Position numbers and translations under genes: made by a program. A stretch of 64,000 nt of DNA from Caballeronia pedi (GTDB lineage: Bacteria > Pseudomonadota > Gammaproteobacteria > Burkholderiales > Burkholderiaceae): assembly GCF_001544915.2 (NCBI RefSeq), contig NZ_FCOE02000002.1, forward strand, positions 434,001-498,000, written 5' to 3'. Below the pieces are notes generated by a model. It saw only the letters and a list, made by a program, of their open reading frames with translations. It was not told where the DNA came from and made no database searches. Below are positions 60,816 to 64,000 of this stretch, piece after piece. The stretch's first letter is position 1. Each line of letters opens with the position of its first letter.

Positions 60816-61697
60816 CTAATCCGCCGCGTACTTGCGGTCGAGTTCATCGAAGAGCGGCTTGTTCACGAGCCGTTGACGCTCGGCGAAGGGCGCGACGACA
60901 GAAGGGTCTTCATCGAGCCGTCCTTGCGATTTCAGCGCACCGAGCGCCGTCTGCATGCCGCGCACGGCGCTTTGCAACGCGGCATTCGCATAGAGCACGA
61001 GGCTGAAACCGAGGCGTTCGAGATCGGCCCGATCGGTCACCGGCGTCTTGCCGCCGATCACGATGTTGATGAGCTGTGGCGCATCGAGCAGCTTCGGCAG
61101 CGATGCGATCTGCTCGGGCGTTTCGATTGCCTCGACAAAGAGAATGTCCGCGCCCGCTTCGACGAAGGCACGCGCACGTTCGATCGCCGCATCGAAACCT
61201 TCCACCGCGCATGCATCGGTGCGCGCGATGATCTGAAAGTTCTCGTCCTCGCGCGCATCCACCGCCGCGCGGATCTTGCCGACCATTTCATTGGTCGAGA
61301 CCACGGCCTTGCCCGCGAAATGGCCGCATTTCTTCGGCATCACCTGATCTTCCAGTTGAATCGCATCGGCGCCGGCGCGCTCCAGCGTGCGTACCGTATG
61401 ACGCACGTTGAGCGCATTGCCGAAGCCCGTGTCCGCATCGACGACGAGCGGCAGGTCCACTGCATCCCGAATGCGCGACGTATGCTCCGCCACTTCTGCG
61501 AGGCCGATGAAACCGAGGTCCGGCATGCCGAGCGACATGTTCGTCACGCCCGCGCCGGTGATGTAGAGCGCTTCGAAACCGAGATCGGCGGCGACACGCG
61601 CGCTCATCGCGTTGAATGCGCCGGGCAGCAGCAGACCGCGCCGTGCGTTGACCCGTTCGCGAAACGCGGCGCGGCGGCGGGAAGAAGAAGTGGTCAT
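60816..61697 (-). CDS. Isocitrate lyase/PEP mutase family enzyme (oxaloacetate decarboxylase- or methylisocitrate lyase-like)
   Basis: A 293-residue TIM-barrel enzyme. The substrate/Mg part is DADTGFGNALN with LEDQVMPKKCGH, which holds the catalytic Cys near residue 122 as in lyases of this family. Oxaloacetate decarboxylases of the family lack such a Cys, so a C-C lyase (for example of a 2-methylmalate-type acid) is favoured. The start at ATG 61697 is followed by TTSSSRRRAAFRER. It is the last gene of an operon with an amidohydrolase and an MFS transporter; 85 bases separate it from the amidohydrolase. Confidence 0.85.
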   Translation of the reverse strand: MTTSSSRRRAAFRERVNARRGLLLPGAFNAMSARVAADLGFEALYITGAGVTNMSLGMPDLGFIGLAEVAEHTSRIRDAVDLPLVVDADTGFGNALNVRHTVRTLERAGADAIQLEDQVMPKKCGHFAGKAVVSTNEMVGKIRAAVDAREDENFQIIARTDACAVEGFDAAIERARAFVEAGADILFVEAIETPEQIASLPKLLDAPQLINIVIGGKTPVTDRADLERLGFSLVLYANAALQSAVRGMQTALGALKSQGRLDEDPSVVAPFAERQRLVNKPLFDELDRKYAAD

Positions 61698-61782
61698 GGC
61701 TTCGGTTCCGGAAAGAGAGTTCGGGTTCGGCGTCAGCGTCTGCAATGCTAACGCGCGCCGCGCTTCGGCGCTCGCACAGCCA

Positions 61783-62652
61783 TCAGGCGAAGCGAAACAG
61801 CGCGCGCGCCGCATCGCGCAACACGATGGTACGCAGCGATGCGTCCGGAATCCAGCGTCCGAGCGCATCGCGCGACGCGCCGTAGTCGATCAGCTCGCGA
61901 TGCTGCGTATGCGGCCAGTCGCTGCCCCATACGAGCCGCGACGCGCCGAATGAATCGAGCAATGCGGCTGTGAGCGTTTGCCCCAGCGCCGTGCCGCTTT
62001 CGTCGCACACGCTGCGATAAGCCGCCGACAGTTTGACCCATACGCGCCCGCTCTTTGCCGTCGTCAGAAGATAGCGAAAGCCGGGATCGTTCGCGCCGAA
62101 AGCAGGATCGGGCCGGCCGAAATGATCGATCACGATCGTGCAGCCTTGTTCGAGCAGCGGCGTGATGAGCATCGGCAAATCCACCGCATCGCGATGAATC
62201 TCGACGTGCCAGCCGAGCGCGTTGATTCGCGTGAAGAGCGTGCGCCAATGCGCGTCACGCAGATCGGGCAATGCGAGACCGATGAGATTCAGCCGCATCC
62301 CGACGACACCGTGCGCGGCGAGATGCTGCAATTCGGCGTCGCTGATCGATGGGTCGATGACGGCCACGCCGCGAAAGCGTTGCGGATAGCGTTGCAGTAC
62401 ATCGACGAAAAACGAGTTGTCGGTACCGAGAAAGCTGGGCTGCACCAATACCGCATGCGTGACGCCGTTCGCGCGCAGGTGTTCCGCATAGGCATCGAGC
62501 GTTGCGTCGTAGTCGGGCGCGTGACGGCGATGCGGCGCGAGCGGCAGGCCGCGCACGAAAACATGCGCGTGACTATCGATTGCTTCGATCGCGGCGGGGG
62601 CCGATTCCAGCCATTGCTCGTCGGCGAGCGTGGAATGAAGTGAATGTGTCAT
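61783..62652 (-). CDS. Amidohydrolase family protein, 2-pyrone-4,6-dicarboxylate hydrolase-like
   Basis: A 289-residue TIM-barrel hydrolase. The metal motif is IDSHAHVF with His28 and His30, and VWGSDWPH near residue 252 carries the catalytic Asp. VLVQPSFLGTDNSF and IDHFGRPD are characteristic of the LigI (2-pyrone-4,6-dicarboxylate lactonase) and sulfomuconolactone hydrolase group, which opens lactone rings. The gene lies seven bases behind the MFS gene and upstream of the isocitrate-lyase-like gene, suggesting ring opening followed by C-C cleavage. Confidence 0.87.
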   Translation of the reverse strand: MTHSLHSTLADEQWLESAPAAIEAIDSHAHVFVRGLPLAPHRRHAPDYDATLDAYAEHLRANGVTHAVLVQPSFLGTDNSFFVDVLQRYPQRFRGVAVIDPSISDAELQHLAAHGVVGMRLNLIGLALPDLRDAHWRTLFTRINALGWHVEIHRDAVDLPMLITPLLEQGCTIVIDHFGRPDPAFGANDPGFRYLLTTAKSGRVWVKLSAAYRSVCDESGTALGQTLTAALLDSFGASRLVWGSDWPHTQHRELIDYGASRDALGRWIPDASLRTIVLRDAARALFRFA

Positions 62653-62659
62653 GGATGCT

Positions 62660-63919
62660 TCAGGACGAGGCTTGAGCGGGCACCGTTGCAATCCGGCGGC
62701 CTCGGGTTTCAGGCAGCAGCAGCGCTGCGATGACGACGAGTCCATACGCGATACCCGCATCGATGCCGAGCGCCTGTCCGAGCGGCATCGAATTGCCCAT
62801 GTGCCCGACGAGCACCGGAAACACCGCCGACACGACACGCCCGAAGTTGTAGCAAAAGCCGACGCCCGTACCGCGCACGCCTTGCGGATAGAGTTCGTTG
62901 AAAAGCGCGCCGAGCGTCGCGGGAATGCCGGCCGAAAAGAGGCCGAGCGGGAAACTCAGAACGAGCATCGCGAGATCGCCGATCGGCAGGAAGACATAAA
63001 TATTGACCGTGACCGCGCAGCAGATCGCAAAGAGGATCACGTTCTTGCGGCGGCCGATCTTGTCCTGCAACCATGCGCTGACAAAGCATCCGACGATGAA
63101 CGCGGTGATCACCACGGCCAGATAACCGCCCGTGCCGAGCACCGACAAGTGGCGCTCCGTTTTGAGGTACGTGGGCAGCCACGTCGTGATCGCGTGATAA
63201 CCGCCATGCGCGCCGAGTCCGATCAGCCCGCCGACGATCGTCGTGCGCAGCACCGAAGGATGAAAGATGCCGGCGAGGATCGCGAATGCGCCTTGCCGTT
63301 GCGCCTGATCCTGCTCGCCGGACTTCGCTTCACGCGGCGGCTCTTCGATATTGCGGCGCATATAGACGACGAGCAGCGCGGGAATCAGACCGATCGCAAA
63401 CAACACGCGCCAGGCCCAGTCCGGTGAAACCCACGAGTACACGATCATGTAGAGCAGCACCGCGCCGGCCCAGCCGAAGCCCCATGCGCTCTGCACGATA
63501 CCCATGGCCTTGCCGCGATGTTTCGCGCGAATGGTCTCGCTGAGCAACACGGCGCCCGCGGTCCATTCACCGCCGAAGCCGAGTCCCTGCAGCGCTTTGA
63601 GCACGAGCAACTGTTCGAAATTCTGCGCAAAGGCGCTGAGAAACGTGAAAAGCGAGAACCAGAGCACGGTCACTTGGAGCGCCTTCACGCGCCCGATGCG
63701 ATCGGACAGCACGCCCGCAAAGAGCCCGCCCAGCGCGCCCGCGACGAGCGTCGCGCCGCCGATCAACCCTGCTTGTCCCTTGCCGATGCCCCATGTCGCG
63801 ATGAGCGTCGGAATCACGAGGCTGAATAACTGCGTGTCGACGCCATCGAGCGCCCAGCCTGCGAAGCAACCCCATAGCGTGCGTTTTTCCGCCGTGGAAA
63901 CTTCACGGTACCAATTCAT
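62660..63919 (-). CDS. MFS transporter, sialate/aromatic acid:H+ symporter-like
   Basis: A 419-residue inner-membrane permease with twelve spans. GWALDGVDTQLFSLVIPTLI in span 1, GVLSDRIGRVKAL after span 2 and GLGFGGEWTAGAVLLSETI in span 4 are the motifs of the sialate:H+ symporter/MHS-like group that imports organic acids. It is the first gene of the operon; the upstream 81 bases hold a TTCTAGAA palindrome. It probably imports the lactone or dicarboxylic acid used by the following two enzymes. Confidence 0.88.
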   Translation of the reverse strand: MNWYREVSTAEKRTLWGCFAGWALDGVDTQLFSLVIPTLIATWGIGKGQAGLIGGATLVAGALGGLFAGVLSDRIGRVKALQVTVLWFSLFTFLSAFAQNFEQLLVLKALQGLGFGGEWTAGAVLLSETIRAKHRGKAMGIVQSAWGFGWAGAVLLYMIVYSWVSPDWAWRVLFAIGLIPALLVVYMRRNIEEPPREAKSGEQDQAQRQGAFAILAGIFHPSVLRTTIVGGLIGLGAHGGYHAITTWLPTYLKTERHLSVLGTGGYLAVVITAFIVGCFVSAWLQDKIGRRKNVILFAICCAVTVNIYVFLPIGDLAMLVLSFPLGLFSAGIPATLGALFNELYPQGVRGTGVGFCYNFGRVVSAVFPVLVGHMGNSMPLGQALGIDAGIAYGLVVIAALLLPETRGRRIATVPAQASS

Positions 63920-64000
63920 TTTTGCGTCTCCTGTGCGGGCTATGAGCCAGCGCTTGTTGTGTCATGTGTCACTGCATTCTAGAAATGAATAGCCGCCTCG

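Noticed and set aside
63974-63981. TTCTAGAA palindrome upstream of the last MFS gene
   Set aside because: Eight bases are too short to claim an operator, and the region is cut by the window edge.

Overview
The window reads as chromosomal DNA of a Burkholderiaceae bacterium, most like Paraburkholderia or Caballeronia. The reasons are the high GC content, very dense coding, LysR, AraC and MFS genes beside small catabolic operons, a DUF4148 secreted protein with a palindromic promoter, and the DUF3348-DUF802-OmpA-DUF2894 gene set, which I know from this group. I see no rRNA, tRNA, CRISPR array, insertion sequence or phage gene, and no stretch over 300 bases lacks a gene. The assignment rests on gene content and not on a marker gene.

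Left part (1-23.7 kb). A branched-chain amino-acid type ABC importer (livK 3' end, livH, livM, livG, livF) runs into an N-carbamoyl-amino-acid hydrolase-like gene and an MlrC-like M81 peptidase, probably one uptake-and-hydrolysis operon. Next come an unknown exported protein and a tartrate/D-malate dehydrogenase on the minus strand, then a plus-strand efflux operon (membrane-fusion adaptor, LolD-like ATPase, two FtsX-like permeases). A tautomerase, a GFA-family protein, an acid-phosphatase/phospholipase C-like lipoprotein and an outer-membrane channel-like protein follow. On the minus strand lie a fused MFS/spermidine-synthase-like membrane protein and a compact cassette of formylglycine-generating enzyme, HAD lipoprotein and arylsulfatase that ends in a clear intrinsic terminator.

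Middle (23.8-46.8 kb). A Bat-type aerotolerance operon (moxR, DUF58, DUF4381, VWA, VWA-TPR, BatD) is followed by an exported Ntn amide hydrolase. Then comes the most interesting locus: four overlapping genes encoding a MotA/TolQ-like membrane protein with a very long helical tail, a MotB/OmpA-like partner and two uncharacterised helical proteins. This looks like an uncharacterised ion-driven motor or tether built like ZorAB but without Zorya effectors. It ends at a strong hairpin facing a minus-strand operon for split transketolase, an MFS importer and an SDR, governed by a LysR gene. A CxxC peroxidase-like protein, a multi-PAS hybrid histidine kinase, a small charged protein, an aldose epimerase and a gluconate permease follow.

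Right part (47-64 kb). An ECF41-type sigma factor with a fused SnoaL-like domain heads a redox island of carboxymuconolactone decarboxylase, exported cupin, LysR regulator and an Ohr/OsmC peroxidase. It has recognisable promoter signatures and the stump of a lost NAD-binding gene. An AraC-controlled operon follows (SDR, KstD-like flavoprotein, NIPSNAP protein, AAHS transporter), then periplasmic trehalase, a small tautomerase, an SDR lacking the catalytic Tyr, a type II haloacid dehalogenase, a DUF1330 protein, a DUF4148 protein, and an operon of MFS transporter, PDC-hydrolase-like amidohydrolase and isocitrate-lyase/PEP-mutase enzyme that runs to the edge.

The overall picture is an accessory catabolic and envelope-stress region: several uptake-plus-enzyme operons, each with its own regulator or palindromic operator, mixed with conserved housekeeping modules (Bat operon, motor-like cluster).
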